Positions 54,252 to 61,929 of a stretch of 61,929 bases of DNA are shown here, in pieces. The translations under genes were made by a program, and so were the position numbers. This stretch comes from Nitrospira sp. (GTDB lineage Bacteria > Nitrospirota > Nitrospiria > Nitrospirales > Nitrospiraceae). A model generated the notes under the pieces. That model was not told where the DNA came from, did not search any database, and saw only the letters and a list, made by a program, of their open reading frames with translations. Location: positions 1 to 61,929 of the forward strand of contig JAHBWO010000005.1 in assembly GCA_019636945.1 (NCBI GenBank), given 5' to 3'. Position 1 is the stretch's first letter; each line of letters opens with the position of its first letter.

Positions 54252-54671
54252 TCATTTTCCTACTTTCAAGAGCCATCCGTCGCCGCGTTCACAGAGATTG
54301 GGGCCTTTCGCCGTAATTGCAACTCTGATGAAGGTGTCTTTGGCTGAGGCGGGGATCTTGCCGCTGACGAGAAACCCATCGAAGTGAGGCGTCACGGTGA
54401 CGGGGACGTTTTCGTCCTTGATCATCACGGTAATGGTTTTGGGAAATGTCCCCTTGGATGCCACAAACGAAAACGCCGATTGCGGCGCGACTTCTGTATT
54501 GTTGTCTGCTTGTGAGTAAGGCTTCGGCATGAACGTGGAAAACGATACGACGCCGCAGCCACCCGAGCTGCTAGAGCCGGGAGGGGGTGAATCATAGCCG
54601 GCTCCGACCTCACCGATGTTGCCGAAGGCACTGAGTACCATAACGATCGCTAGGGTATATCGAACATTCAT
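54252..54671 (-). CDS. Small exported protein of unknown function
   Basis: A 139-residue protein from an ATG at 54671 (GAGGTG five bases before it). A signal peptide (YTLAIVMVLSAFGNIGEVGAG) is followed by a flexible PPPGSSSSGGCG stretch and a beta-rich domain (FSFVASKGTFPKTITVMIKDENVPVTV, FIRVAITAKGP) with C-terminal cysteine (LCERGDG). Family not recognised; an immunoglobulin-like fold is plausible from the strand pattern. Confidence 0.72.
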   Translation of the reverse strand: MNVRYTLAIVMVLSAFGNIGEVGAGYDSPPPGSSSSGGCGVVSFSTFMPKPYSQADNNTEVAPQSAFSFVASKGTFPKTITVMIKDENVPVTVTPHFDGFLVSGKIPASAKDTFIRVAITAKGPNLCERGDGWLLKVGK

Positions 54672-54865
54672 GATGACACCTCGCTGTTGATTGTTGAGAG
54701 TGGCCGGGATGGCGGAGCTCAATGAGTATGACCTATTGTGTAGTCCCGGGGAGATGAAAAGCAAACATCGGATGACTCGAAAGGACCAGTGTCGAGCGAC
54801 GACTGGATGTCATCGCATTTGCTTGTCAGCTATAATGCGCCTCAACTTTCCTAAGGAGGTCCTTC

Positions 54866-55168
54866 ATGGCATTCAATCAGGTCGGTGAATTCTGGCTGGC
54901 GCCTGGTCAATCCACCCGAGTCCACATCGCCCTAGGTGGTCTAGTCAATGAAGCAGAATGGGGCGGTCAGGATTTCGGCGCACAATGGATCATGGCTGAC
55001 GGCATTGGGATTAACCCGGTTCGGCTCATGGTCAGCGAGCACACCAAAGAGAAAAAGCCCATTCGCTTGCACCCCGGTTCGCCGAGTCCAATCGTCTATT
55101 CGGTAACCGTCACCAATATCGGCGATGAGCTTGCACATTTTAGCATTCAAGGCGGGGGTAACGTTTAA
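54866..55168 (+). CDS. Hypothetical protein (100 aa)
   Basis: A 100-residue soluble protein with a very strong SD (AAGGAGG seven bases before ATG). It is predicted to be all beta (EFWLAPGQSTRVHIALGG, IVYSVTVTNIGDELAHFSIQGG) and has no cysteines. Repeated strand-turn patterns suggest a small beta-sandwich. Neighbour downstream on the same strand is only 20 bp away, so they form a pair. No family recognised. Confidence 0.75.
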   Translation: MAFNQVGEFWLAPGQSTRVHIALGGLVNEAEWGGQDFGAQWIMADGIGINPVRLMVSEHTKEKKPIRLHPGSPSPIVYSVTVTNIGDELAHFSIQGGGNV

Positions 55169-55188
55169 TCGGTTCGAAGGAGGTGCAG

Positions 55189-55452
55189 GTGAAAACGAAG
55201 AGGACTATGCATGTTATCACGGATAAGAGGGGAATGATCGTGGGTGGAGGGATCCTGACCTCCGGAAAGGATCGAAACGGAAAGGCGGTACATGTCCAGC
55301 TGACACCAATGAAAGGCCAATCTGTGATGGAAGTCGCAATGCCGGAAGAAATCCAACGACTGGAAGGGGCTGAACTCTTCCGTCGGTTGCAATGTGACTT
55401 TCACCTGCCGCGAGGCAAGAAGGAACTCGTCCGTAAACCTGTACGGCGCTAG
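55189..55452 (+). CDS. Hypothetical protein (87 aa)
   Basis: An 87-residue basic protein starting at GTG 55189, five bases after AAGGAGG; an earlier GTG overlaps that SD and is unlikely. It has beta-like segments (MHVITDKRGMIVGGGIL, KAVHVQLTPMKGQS) and a highly basic C-terminus (PRGKKELVRKPVRR). Second gene of a pair with the 100-aa protein. Function unknown. Confidence 0.7.
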   Translation: MKTKRTMHVITDKRGMIVGGGILTSGKDRNGKAVHVQLTPMKGQSVMEVAMPEEIQRLEGAELFRRLQCDFHLPRGKKELVRKPVRR

Positions 55453-55592
55453 AAGCGGCAAGGTCTAATGGAGACAGCGATTCAGTGCGCCGTCGAGAAT
55501 CGGAGTGTATCTAGGAACAACGAACTAAAAGAGAGTTAGAAAAGGTGCCGGGAGCCTTTCAGTTATTGAGGTCGTCGCGGCGCCATCGCAGA

Positions 55593-56288
55593 TTAGTTTT
55601 CTACACCCACGCCGATCACGATGAGTACCGCATAGTCTTGCTTCGTGCAGCCTTCTACCGGAGGCATCGCTCCGCCTGGGACAACGGGAAACGCAGACTG
55701 TTTTGCGTTAGCAGGTGAGCATGAACCACCCCCTGTCACCGATGTATAGCGCGCGGAACGGCAGGCTAAGTGTGTCACGTCGTAGAGTGTCGCGCCTTGA
55801 TCGAGTTCCCAGCGCCTATCGCCATGGCCATCGGCAGGATGAATTGTCAGTACGGCTGTCACTTTGCGGGCGCCTGTGACCACATATTTACCGGGAGGAA
55901 GCGGAACGGTCGGTTGCTCCATGATCAAGCCATGTTCCTCCAACCACCAGTCCGCTTCGTCAAACATCCAACGTGCTGGAGCGACGCCACCAGCATCTTT
56001 CAAGGAGTGATAGCGGTTCAGCTTCACACCCCGAGGGCCTGGGTCCACCGGCCACAAACCCCACAACTGTGCGCCGTTTCCAGAGGTTGATTTGGGATCA
56101 CCCAACGCTGCGATGTACTGCGTCGAGATGCGCCTGAACTTCGCCTGGCCTCCGTCTGCGGCCTGGACCGCCTGAGCTGCGACAGTGATCGTCACCAGCA
56201 ACACCGTCGCCAGGCAGACGCGATGGATGAGGCGCTCCCTGTTACTCATGCGCGCTGACACCTTTCTTTGTGGCACAGAGGTTTGCAT
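55593..56288 (-). CDS. Secreted protein of unknown function
   Basis: A 231-residue exported protein from ATG 56288 (AGAGG five bases before). A signal peptide (VCLATVLLVTITVAAQAVQAADGG) is followed by a conserved-looking stretch YIAALGDPKSTSGNGAQLWGLWPVDPGPRGVKL and a beta-rich domain with PGKYVVTGARKVTAVLTI. The C-terminus has three cysteines (LACRS, GGSCSP, EGCTKQ). I have seen similar hypothetical proteins in Proteobacteria but know no function. A diverged 3' fragment of this gene lies at 53895-54058. Confidence 0.8.
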   Translation of the reverse strand: MQTSVPQRKVSARMSNRERLIHRVCLATVLLVTITVAAQAVQAADGGQAKFRRISTQYIAALGDPKSTSGNGAQLWGLWPVDPGPRGVKLNRYHSLKDAGGVAPARWMFDEADWWLEEHGLIMEQPTVPLPPGKYVVTGARKVTAVLTIHPADGHGDRRWELDQGATLYDVTHLACRSARYTSVTGGGSCSPANAKQSAFPVVPGGAMPPVEGCTKQDYAVLIVIGVGVEN

Positions 56289-56403
56289 CTCGACCTCTTC
56301 CAGGATTGGCATCATCATACCCCGTTCTATTCAGGCTGGGGCAGCAACAAGTAGATCACAGCTACCCTTTACCATCCCGGTTATCTGGATATCCAGAACG
56401 ACA

Positions 56404-56949
56404 TCAACCGCCCCCTTTCAATCGTTGTAATTCTAATTGGATGGTCTGCGTACCATCCGCGATCCAGATATGCCCGTCTTGGATTGTCCATTGTAAGTGC
56501 ATGGAAGGTTTTGCCATATTTGCGAGGGTGCGGATGCCCTCCATCGGGATCAGCGTGACAACGAGGTTCTTGAGGCGGTCGAGTGAGGCACGCTGGTTTT
56601 CCCACCAGGCTTCTGCGCCGCGAGGTCCGTAGACATAGATGACGACCTGTTTGGAACGGCCGCATGCTTGACGAATGGTTTTTTCATCCGGCTGACCGAT
56701 CTCGATCCAGAGGTCGATGGCCCCAGTAGCATCCCGTTGCCATAGGGCCGGTTCATCCTCGGTGCCGACTCCACGGCCGAATGCCAAGACGTCGTCTGCA
56801 TGGAGTGCAAACGCGAGCACTCGCATCATCAAGCGCTCTTCGGTCTCGGATGGATGTCGTGCCAGGGTTAGCGTATGGTCCTGAAAGTAGTGACGGTCTA
56901 GATCGGAGATCTGAAGGACGGCTTTGTAGATGGTTGCGTTCGTTGCCAT
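56404..56949 (-). CDS. yaeQ: YaeQ family protein
   Basis: A 181-residue protein with the YaeQ pattern: ATNATIYKAVLQISDLDRHYF, LTLARHPSETEERLMMRVLAFAL, EPALWQRDATGAIDLWIEIGQPDEKTIRQA and YVYGPRG. YaeQ has a PD-(D/E)xK-like nuclease fold; its biochemical role is not settled (E. coli YaeQ has been linked to transcript elongation control). It follows the VF530 gene by 16 bp on the same strand. Confidence 0.92.
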   Translation of the reverse strand: MATNATIYKAVLQISDLDRHYFQDHTLTLARHPSETEERLMMRVLAFALHADDVLAFGRGVGTEDEPALWQRDATGAIDLWIEIGQPDEKTIRQACGRSKQVVIYVYGPRGAEAWWENQRASLDRLKNLVVTLIPMEGIRTLANMAKPSMHLQWTIQDGHIWIADGTQTIQLELQRLKGGG

Positions 56950-56965
56950 AGGGTCAAGGGGGAGT

Positions 56966-57196
56966 CTAGGGCAGGTCTCTGACAAACAGTTGCTCCACAC
57001 GTGTGCGTGCCCATGGCGTCTTGCGCAGGAATGTCAGACTGGACTTGATCGTTGGATGATGGCGGAAGCAGCGGATGGGCACGCGACGACCCAGTTCGGC
57101 CCATCCGTGCCGAGCGACCAGGGTCGTGACAATGGTTTCCAAGGTGATCCCGTGTAAGGGATCGCGGGGATGAGAGGTGGAATGTGGAAGGTCCAT
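56966..57196 (-). CDS. VF530-family DNA-binding protein
   Basis: A 76-residue protein matching the VF530 (DUF2132) pattern: [25 protein letters not shown], then [34 protein letters not shown]. Members are small, helical and DNA-binding by structure; the cellular role is unclear. It is first in a pair with yaeQ and diverges from smbP, sharing a 95-bp intergenic region. Confidence 0.92.
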   Translation of the reverse strand: MDLPHSTSHPRDPLHGITLETIVTTLVARHGWAELGRRVPIRCFRHHPTIKSSLTFLRKTPWARTRVEQLFVRDLP

Positions 57197-57291
57197 TGAT
57201 TGACAGGCTACAGAAATGTTGTGCTAAGGTAAACCCCAGATTGCAGACAGTGGTACTCGGCACAACACGCTTAACCAGGAGGGGCATGACG

Positions 57292-57633
57292 ATGAAGAGT
57301 AAATTCTATCGCGGGGCATTCATTCTCGGTGCGCTTGGGATGTTGGTGAGTGTTCCGGTGCTCAACGCTCAGCCGTCTCCAGCCGGGAACGTGTTGGACT
57401 CCATTGCGCATGCGAAAGAGGCAGTGGAGCATGGCAAACAGGGGCATGCTGACGTACTGGCGACCCATGCGGAAAAGTCACGGAATCATGCCGAGCGGGG
57501 AGGGAAAAATCCGCATTTGGGCGAAGGGATCAAGCATCTGACGGAAGCCATCGAGCATGGCAAGGCGGGCCATGCCGACGTTGCCACGCAGCATGCCGAA
57601 GCAGCGCTCACCCATTTGACCGAAGCCAAGTAA
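57292..57633 (+). CDS. smbP: SmbP-type His-rich periplasmic metal-binding protein
   Basis: A 113-residue exported protein: signal peptide (AFILGALGMLVSVPVLNAQ) followed by two related helical units, EAVEHGKQGHADVLATHAE and EAIEHGKAGHADVATQHAE, with many histidines spaced to lie on one face. This is the pattern of SmbP from Nitrosomonas europaea, a copper- and metal-binding periplasmic protein of nitrifiers. The ATG at 57292 follows AGGAGGGG by seven bases. It ends at a clear terminator. Confidence 0.88.
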   Translation: MKSKFYRGAFILGALGMLVSVPVLNAQPSPAGNVLDSIAHAKEAVEHGKQGHADVLATHAEKSRNHAERGGKNPHLGEGIKHLTEAIEHGKAGHADVATQHAEAALTHLTEAK

Positions 57634-57667
57634 GCGTCCGTACCATCCGGTGATGGTGAGTTCGTAT

Positions 57668-57699
57668 AAACGGGCAGGGGAGAAGTCCCCTGCCCGTTT
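57668..57699 (+). terminator. Rho-independent terminator after smbP
   Basis: Arms AAACGGGCAGGGGA (57668-57681) and TCCCCTGCCCGTTT (57686-57699) are perfectly complementary with a GAAG loop, followed by a T-rich CTGTTT. Confidence 0.9.
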
Positions 57700-57736
57700 C
57701 TGTTTGGAGAGAGGGGCACTGGAAGGAGAATACGCT

Positions 57737-58345
57737 ATGCGTGTGATTGTAGTTGGTGGAACGGGGACGATTGGATCGGCTGTGGTGAAGATGCTTTCGG
57801 AGCGGCATGAGGTCGTCGTGGCTGGACGGAATTCAGGAGCCGTAACTGTCGATCTGGCCGCGCCAGATTCGATCCGTGCGATGTTTCAGGCAGTGGGAAA
57901 ATTCGATGCAGTGGTCAGTGCGGCCGGACAGGCAAAGTTTGGAAGTCTCGATGATTTGACTGACGCCGACTACGTGTTCAGTTTCTCAAACAAGCTGATG
58001 GGACAAGCCAATCTCGTGCGGATCGGTCGGCAGTTCATTGCCGATGGTGGGTCATTGACGCTCACAACCGGAGTGCTCGGTCAGGAACCGATCAAGGGCA
58101 GCGCTTCCATTAGTATGGTGAATGCCGGGCTTGAAGGTTTTGTCCGGGCGGCTGCACTGGAACTGCCCCGTGGGATCCGAGTCAATGTGGTGAGTCCACC
58201 TTGGGTGACTGAAACTCTTGTTGCACGCAAGATGGATCCCTCGCCTGGCATGTCGGCTGCGCGTGTGGCGCAAGCCTACCTCGCGAGCGTTGAAGGTACG
58301 ATGACAGGACAGACGCTTGACCCGCGAACGCTTGCCATCCGATAG
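57737..58345 (+). CDS. Short-chain dehydrogenase/reductase
   Basis: A 202-residue NAD(P)-dependent oxidoreductase. It starts with the dinucleotide-binding VIVVGGTGTIGSAVV and has SAAGQAKFG and the catalytic region SMVNAGLEGFVRAAALELPRGIRVNVVSPPW. In this short subclass the usual Tyr-x-x-x-Lys is replaced: the position reads SASISMVNAGLEGF, so catalysis may use other residues. GGAAGGAG precedes the ATG. Substrate unknown; it stands alone after the smbP terminator. Confidence 0.88.
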   Translation: MRVIVVGGTGTIGSAVVKMLSERHEVVVAGRNSGAVTVDLAAPDSIRAMFQAVGKFDAVVSAAGQAKFGSLDDLTDADYVFSFSNKLMGQANLVRIGRQFIADGGSLTLTTGVLGQEPIKGSASISMVNAGLEGFVRAAALELPRGIRVNVVSPPWVTETLVARKMDPSPGMSAARVAQAYLASVEGTMTGQTLDPRTLAIR

Positions 58346-58416
58346 AGTTGCTTGATCCGTAGGATTCATAGAAGGCTTGAAATGCAGGGGCCCCACCTGC
58401 AAAACTGTTTCTTGTC

Positions 58417-59168
58417 ATGATGCCTGCTGTTCCACCACTACCTATGATCAGGCCATACTCCTCACCCGCTTCTTGTCAGCACCACAGCGGCCCAAAGACA
58501 CCCTGACCTACTTCCAATTAGCCGGGTTTTTGTTCGGTCTGGCGAATGGGCCGGAGTTGATCCCGCCTTCCGAATGGATTCCACTTGTTCAACGATCAAG
58601 ATGCGCGGTACGAGACAGAAGATGAGGCCACCGAAGTGCTCCAGCCATGATGGCGCTCAACGACCGTGTTCGGGAACGACCAAAAGGGAAAGTCTTGCTC
58701 CCTCTGGGGGGTGAGGTGCGACCTGACCCGATGGATAATCTGACAAGCGATGCCCCGATGAGCCAATGGGCACAAGGATTTGGGATGGGCTATGACTATC
58801 TTTCTGAGGTCTGGGAAGCGTATACACCGGATGAATTTGATGAGGATATCGGAGCGTTATTGATGACGCTCACATTTTTCAGTTCACGAGCACTCGCCGA
58901 AGCCTATTATCAGGAGGGAAACAAGAAAGGTACCCTCGATCAGCTTGCCAAGTCTGTGCTGGAGATCTTCCCTGATGCCATGCGGGAGTATGCGCATCTG
59001 GGGCGGTCGATCTATCAGGCACGGCTCGAAACAGGTGACTTCGACACGGAACCTTCAACCCCCATCAAAATCGGGCGGAATGAACCCTGTCCCTGCGGTA
59101 GTGGGAAGAAATTTAAGAAATGTTGCGATTCGACGAAAGGAACTGGACCTGGTCCAACATTCCACTGA
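58417..59168 (+). pseudogene. Frameshifted UPF0149 (YecA-like) SEC-C protein gene
   Basis: Pieces of one protein lie in different frames. A probable start MMPAVPPL (58417) shifts near 58436 into AILLTRFLSAPQRPKDTLTYFQLAGFLFGLANG, shifts again near 58587 ([19 protein letters not shown]) and returns near 58633 to [11 protein letters not shown] and the rest. The last part is open to 59168 and ends with a complete SEC-C zinc motif ([14 protein letters not shown]). UPF0149 proteins may bind SecA or ribosomes through SEC-C. Three single-base shifts mean a decayed gene or sequencing errors; a shorter protein from 58647 could still be made. Confidence 0.8.
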
Positions 59169-59483
59169 TCGGGGTGAATGGTTTTGTCTATACCCCACCA
59201 TCTCTCGTTACTCTGATGCCTCTCTTGCGACTCGAGAAACCAGTCCAGTCATAAGCACCTGACAGTGATGTCTTTGCTACTGCCGGGCGAGTATTTCAGG
59301 GAATGAGGGTCCATACATGGATTTGAAAGAAATAGGTCAGAGCCTCCTAAGTCGTGAAGCGTAGAGTGATCGATGCTGTTCGAGGATTCCCATGTAAATA
59401 AAATATTAAGAATAAAAGCTTGTATATTTATAGTCGTGCACGTCAATTCTTTTCTGACGAACCACACCTCAAAACCGTCAAGG

Positions 59484-59613
59484 TTTTGGAGGTAGTTATG
59501 CACGTGGAAATACGTACCCATTCAATCGTTGATTTACCGAATGGCGGCACTGTGGTGCGACCCTTGCTTACGTTCATCAGTAGCAGTGAACGTAACCACC
59601 TGAGGAGGGATAG
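59484..59613 (+). promoter_or_regulatory. Leader of zinc-ribbon gene B
   Basis: The 60 bases before the gene (59551-59609) match the region before the paralogue at 34419: TGTGGTGCGACCCTTGCTTA and AACCACCTGAGGAGG. Weaker similarity extends upstream to a GTCAARGTTTTG block (about 59484). Further upstream, 59395-59440 is very AT-rich and promoter-like. The remaining part of 59169-59483 has no gene. Confidence 0.5.
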
Positions 59614-59784
59614 ATGGAATGTCCAAAGTGTAAGGGGACGATGGCGCTGGAGCGGTTCTCCGATTTCTTTCTCGTGTTTTATGCCTGGAAATGCTTCAAT
59701 TGCGGCGCCATGATCGATCGCACTCTTTCGCAGAATCGCCGAAAGAGTTTGGCTGTCCGAGAATCTGAGACCGTTGTTATTTGA
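59614..59784 (+). CDS. Small zinc-ribbon protein (56 aa, copy B)
   Basis: A 56-residue protein, MECPKCKGTMALERFSDFF, with cysteine knuckles C3/C6 and C27/C30 (WKCFNCG), the same aromatic core (FLVFYAWKC) and a basic tail (NRRKSLAVRE). GAGGAGGG lies four bases before the ATG. It is a close paralogue of the protein at 34419-34592, 25 kb away and on the other strand. Four-cysteine ribbons of this size bind zinc; partner unknown. Confidence 0.87.
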   Translation: MECPKCKGTMALERFSDFFLVFYAWKCFNCGAMIDRTLSQNRRKSLAVRESETVVI

Positions 59785-60236
59785 TAGGGAGTAACCGAAC
59801 CATCTCGACCTGAATTCTGAGCTCGTAGGTGCCGATGCCAGTTCGGGAAGATTCCCGGGCCTCTTCCCAAGGAGTGTCCGCGTGGTCGGCATCTACTCCG
59901 CGCATCTGGCAGCGCTCTGTGAGGCAAGTATCGTCAAGCAGGCCTTCCACCGGAGACGCGCTTTCTCGTGAACAATGCCGAGATACGTGGCGTGTAAGGG
60001 AGAGTTGGCAATGGGTGGATCAGGAAGATTGATGCATGGGCTTGCGGAAAATCGAATCACGGGGTGTGGTGGTCGGTGTGTTGGTCTCGGCTGCAGCCTA
60101 CGTCCTGACGCCTTGTGTCTGGAGTGGATCGGCGGCTGACCTCGGCTGGTTGTGCCGCCTCCTTGAATCGATTATTGCTGCCGGGTGGCTGGACAAAAGC
60201 CACTGGCCATCTCGCACGCGCATGAAGGTCCACACC
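59785..60236. other. Intergenic region, no gene supported
   Basis: About 450 bp between zinc ribbon B and the Tim44-domain gene. Several open frames cross it on both strands but none has an SD plus a recognisable protein pattern. No strong hairpin or repeat noticed. Confidence 0.4.
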
Positions 60237-61196
60237 TCAAAAATAGATTCTGACGCGTCTCCTCACTTCAATCAGATAGCCGGGTTCTCCGCGTGGAATC
60301 GTTGTGGAAACGGTATAGTCACGGGCATTCCAGCGAAGATCGACGGTGGCGTAGTCGGTACCATCTTCAGCCCAGGATTCGCGTACGTCTCCCTTCAGCA
60401 ACACCACGTCTTCCACGTGATTCTGTATGCCGCGACTGCTGTCTTCGGCCAACGCGGTGCTGAAATAGCTCAACATTTCTCGTGTCACACACCGTCGCAA
60501 TGCCGCGACGTCTTGTGTGCTCCATGCGGATTGAATCTCCGTCAGTAATTGCTGGAAAGCCGCTTTATCCTCGGATGTGACAGTGTAGGTCTCAGTGTCG
60601 ACATCGTCGGTGGAGCGGTTGGCCGATACGTCGAGGAGGCTTCCTCTGGTAGAGGTGCTGCGTGAGAGCCCGGTGAATACCGGTGCAGGAGTCTGCTTAG
60701 ACTTTCTGAAAAAGTAGAAGGCGCCTGCTCCGATTGCCATCAGGAGGAGAATGAGCCCAAAGGAGTTCCCCGATGCGGATGCCGGTGCCGATCCAGATCC
60801 CGATTCCGTGTCCGTGGTTTTAGCGTTGCTCTCTGTCGCGCCAAAGAGCATATGGCCGAGCCATGTTCCGGCTAAACCACCGGCGATCCCGGCAAGCAAG
60901 GGATTGCGTTGAAACCAGGAAGGAGACGTGGCCGGGGTCGGTTGAGCCGTCGGGCTGTTCGTGGTCTGAGGTGGTGGTGTCGTTGAAGGTCGGGAGGTCG
61001 TGGATTGTTCAATGGGCTTGGCACCGTTCTCCTGATGGGTTCGTGATCCACGGCTTCCGAATCCCATTGATGAATTTCCGCCACGAGAACCGCTCGAATA
61101 TCCTCCACCACCTCGTGCCTTGGCAAATGACAGGGTGGGTAGGCCGATAAGCGAGGCGATGATGCAGACTGCTATAAACTTTGAGCTGTTTTGCAT
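60237..61196 (-). CDS. Tim44-domain membrane protein
   Basis: A 319-residue protein from ATG 61196 (AAAGGA upstream). A signal segment (FIAVCIIASLIGLPTLSFAKA) is followed by a Gly/Ser/Arg-rich region and a Pro/Thr-rich linker, a glycine-rich hydrophobic segment (LLAGIAGGLAGTWLGHMLFG), a second TM helix (SFGLILLLMAIGAGAFYFF) and a C-terminal Tim44-like domain (about 205-319; FQQLLTEIQSAWSTQDVAALRRCVTREM, VEDVVLLKGDVRESW, YTVSTTIPRG). Bacterial Tim44-domain proteins are membrane-bound and of unclear function, sometimes tied to protein export or envelope stress. Confidence 0.9.
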   Translation of the reverse strand: MQNSSKFIAVCIIASLIGLPTLSFAKARGGGGYSSGSRGGNSSMGFGSRGSRTHQENGAKPIEQSTTSRPSTTPPPQTTNSPTAQPTPATSPSWFQRNPLLAGIAGGLAGTWLGHMLFGATESNAKTTDTESGSGSAPASASGNSFGLILLLMAIGAGAFYFFRKSKQTPAPVFTGLSRSTSTRGSLLDVSANRSTDDVDTETYTVTSEDKAAFQQLLTEIQSAWSTQDVAALRRCVTREMLSYFSTALAEDSSRGIQNHVEDVVLLKGDVRESWAEDGTDYATVDLRWNARDYTVSTTIPRGEPGYLIEVRRRVRIYF

Positions 61197-61304
61197 AGAT
61201 GTCCTTTCACAAGAGGGTGGCACTCTCAGGCACAATCCTAATCTTAGCAGTTTTAGGAGAAGAAAACCGAATATTTGGGCTGTGACTCGGCGGATCTCTA
61301 GATG

Positions 61305-61787
61305 TCAACAGCTTGCTGTGGGCGGCCGGTTAAACTCGGCGACTGTGGGAAACACGAGCGCTGCAAAATCCCAATAGCGCATCCGGATCGCTTCCGAGTG
61401 AGTCCCTGCCTCGAAGAGAATCTCCTCGTCCCCGATGAGCGAGCGGTCAACATAGACCGGAAGTCCGTAGAGCGTGCCGAGCGGTGGCATCGCGCCGACT
61501 TCGCAGTCTGGGAAGAGCTGTGCCAGTTCTTCCTCGGTCGCAAGTCGGACGCGGTGGGTGCCGAACATCCCTCGCAGGCGTTGGAAATCGATCTTTGTCG
61601 TGGCCGGCAGGACCATGGTGGCGAATCGTTCCTTGACCTTTACGATGACCACCTTGGCCATAGACTGTTCCGGGAGATGAAGAATCTCGGCAACCGCCCG
61701 GGCGCGATTTGTGTGAGAGTGAGCCAAGATGTCGTAATGCACATGTTCGCGATCAAGGCGTGATTTCAGGGTGCGTGGAATAGGCAT
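61305..61787 (-). CDS. YbaK/ProX-type aminoacyl-tRNA deacylase
   Basis: A 160-residue single-domain protein of the YbaK/EbsC superfamily. It has VHYDILAHSHTNRARAVAEIL, the catalytic Lys region MAKVVIVKVKERFATMVLPAT and the GAMPPLGTLYGLPVYVDRSL loop. Related enzymes free wrongly charged Ala or Cys from tRNA-Pro and other tRNAs. ACAGGAGGT precedes the ATG. It stands alone, upstream of the Tim44-domain gene; 61788-61929 before it holds its promoter region. Confidence 0.9.
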   Translation of the reverse strand: MPIPRTLKSRLDREHVHYDILAHSHTNRARAVAEILHLPEQSMAKVVIVKVKERFATMVLPATTKIDFQRLRGMFGTHRVRLATEEELAQLFPDCEVGAMPPLGTLYGLPVYVDRSLIGDEEILFEAGTHSEAIRMRYWDFAALVFPTVAEFNRPPTASC

Positions 61788-61929
61788 GGCCTTACCTCCT
61801 GTGGTGGGCGATTCCGAGATGGAGATCGCTGGTGGGTCGTACGGACGAGGACACTGAAGGAAGATAAAAAACTGATAGTCGGGATCATCTTCATGACTAC
61901 GACTCCACGTAGCTCATGACGACCGGCAG

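Noticed and set aside
58377..58625. Separate small gene before the SEC-C protein
   Set aside because: Its second half is the N-terminal part of the UPF0149 protein in another frame; it is covered by the frameshifted-gene entry.
60036..60548. Plus-strand frame with an apparent TM segment
   Set aside because: Most of it is antisense to the Tim44-domain gene, and there is no SD.
1..61929. CRISPR array, rRNA, complete insertion sequence or prophage
   Set aside because: Looked for regular spaced repeats, rRNA-like stretches and transposase or phage proteins; none seen.

Overview
The window reads as a bacterial chromosome segment, most likely from Nitrospira or a close relative in Nitrospirota. 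This is inferred from content, not from a marker gene: separate glyQ and glyS, pyruvate phosphate dikinase, a SmbP-type His-rich periplasmic protein, small c-type cytochrome, Si-type soluble transhydrogenase, many two-component and c-di-GMP genes, and a long imperfect palindromic repeat with CAGGATG...CATCCTG ends that I associate with Nitrospira genomes. No rRNA, intact tRNA, CRISPR array or complete insertion sequence was seen.

Layout. 1-10.8 kb: a REC-PAS-GGDEF-EAL protein and a PilZ protein converge on a four-gene minus-strand operon (two tandem paralogous TonB receptors, a COG2984-type substrate-binding protein, a BarA-like hybrid kinase), which looks like an outer-membrane-to-cytoplasm sensing system. 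11-19.4 kb: housekeeping and redox genes (sthA, HDOD protein, coiled-coil protein, cupin, cytochrome c, transketolase, FN3 lipoprotein, Rrf2-TauE pair). 19.6-31.6 kb: glyQ-glyS, a small membrane protein, ppdK, and a translationally coupled run ribD / secreted hydrolase / secreted unknown / MFS / 38-aa membrane peptide / ribE. 31.6-34.6 kb: an accessory patch with an MNT-HEPN toxin-antitoxin pair followed by a decayed second ribE 3' end, a tRNA-3'-end-like sequence, integron-like core sites, an orphan gene, and a tandem duplication of the end of a 57-aa zinc-ribbon gene. 34.9-38.8 kb: acs with a small membrane protein, then a caspase-fold protein lacking its catalytic cysteine. 38.9-43.7 kb: an LPP20 / LpoB / COG3014 / LPP20 lipoprotein operon and a PIN-domain pair. 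43.7-49.8 kb: a compatible-solute operon (two glycosyltransferases, a TM-helix channel-like protein, an MPGP-type phosphatase) and a TPP-dependent 2-oxoacid decarboxylase.

51.2-54.2 kb is the most unusual part: the last codons of an integron integrase (IYTHVLNKGGHGVRSP-like), an attI-like stretch, and at least two gene cassettes each closed by an attC site (one 63 bp with perfectly complementary GTCTAAC/GTTAGAC ends). This is a decayed chromosomal integron with the integrase remnant in the same direction as the cassettes. Beyond it lies a truncated 3' copy of a secreted-protein gene whose intact version is 1.5 kb further on. 54.2-61.9 kb holds small secreted and hypothetical proteins, yaeQ, a VF530 protein, smbP, an SDR enzyme, a frameshifted UPF0149/SEC-C gene, a second 56-aa zinc ribbon with a leader resembling that of the first, a Tim44-domain membrane protein and a YbaK-type deacylase.

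A recurrent theme is duplicated, diverged 3' gene ends lying downstream of an intact copy in the same orientation (ribE, the zinc ribbon, the secreted-protein gene), each beside accessory DNA.
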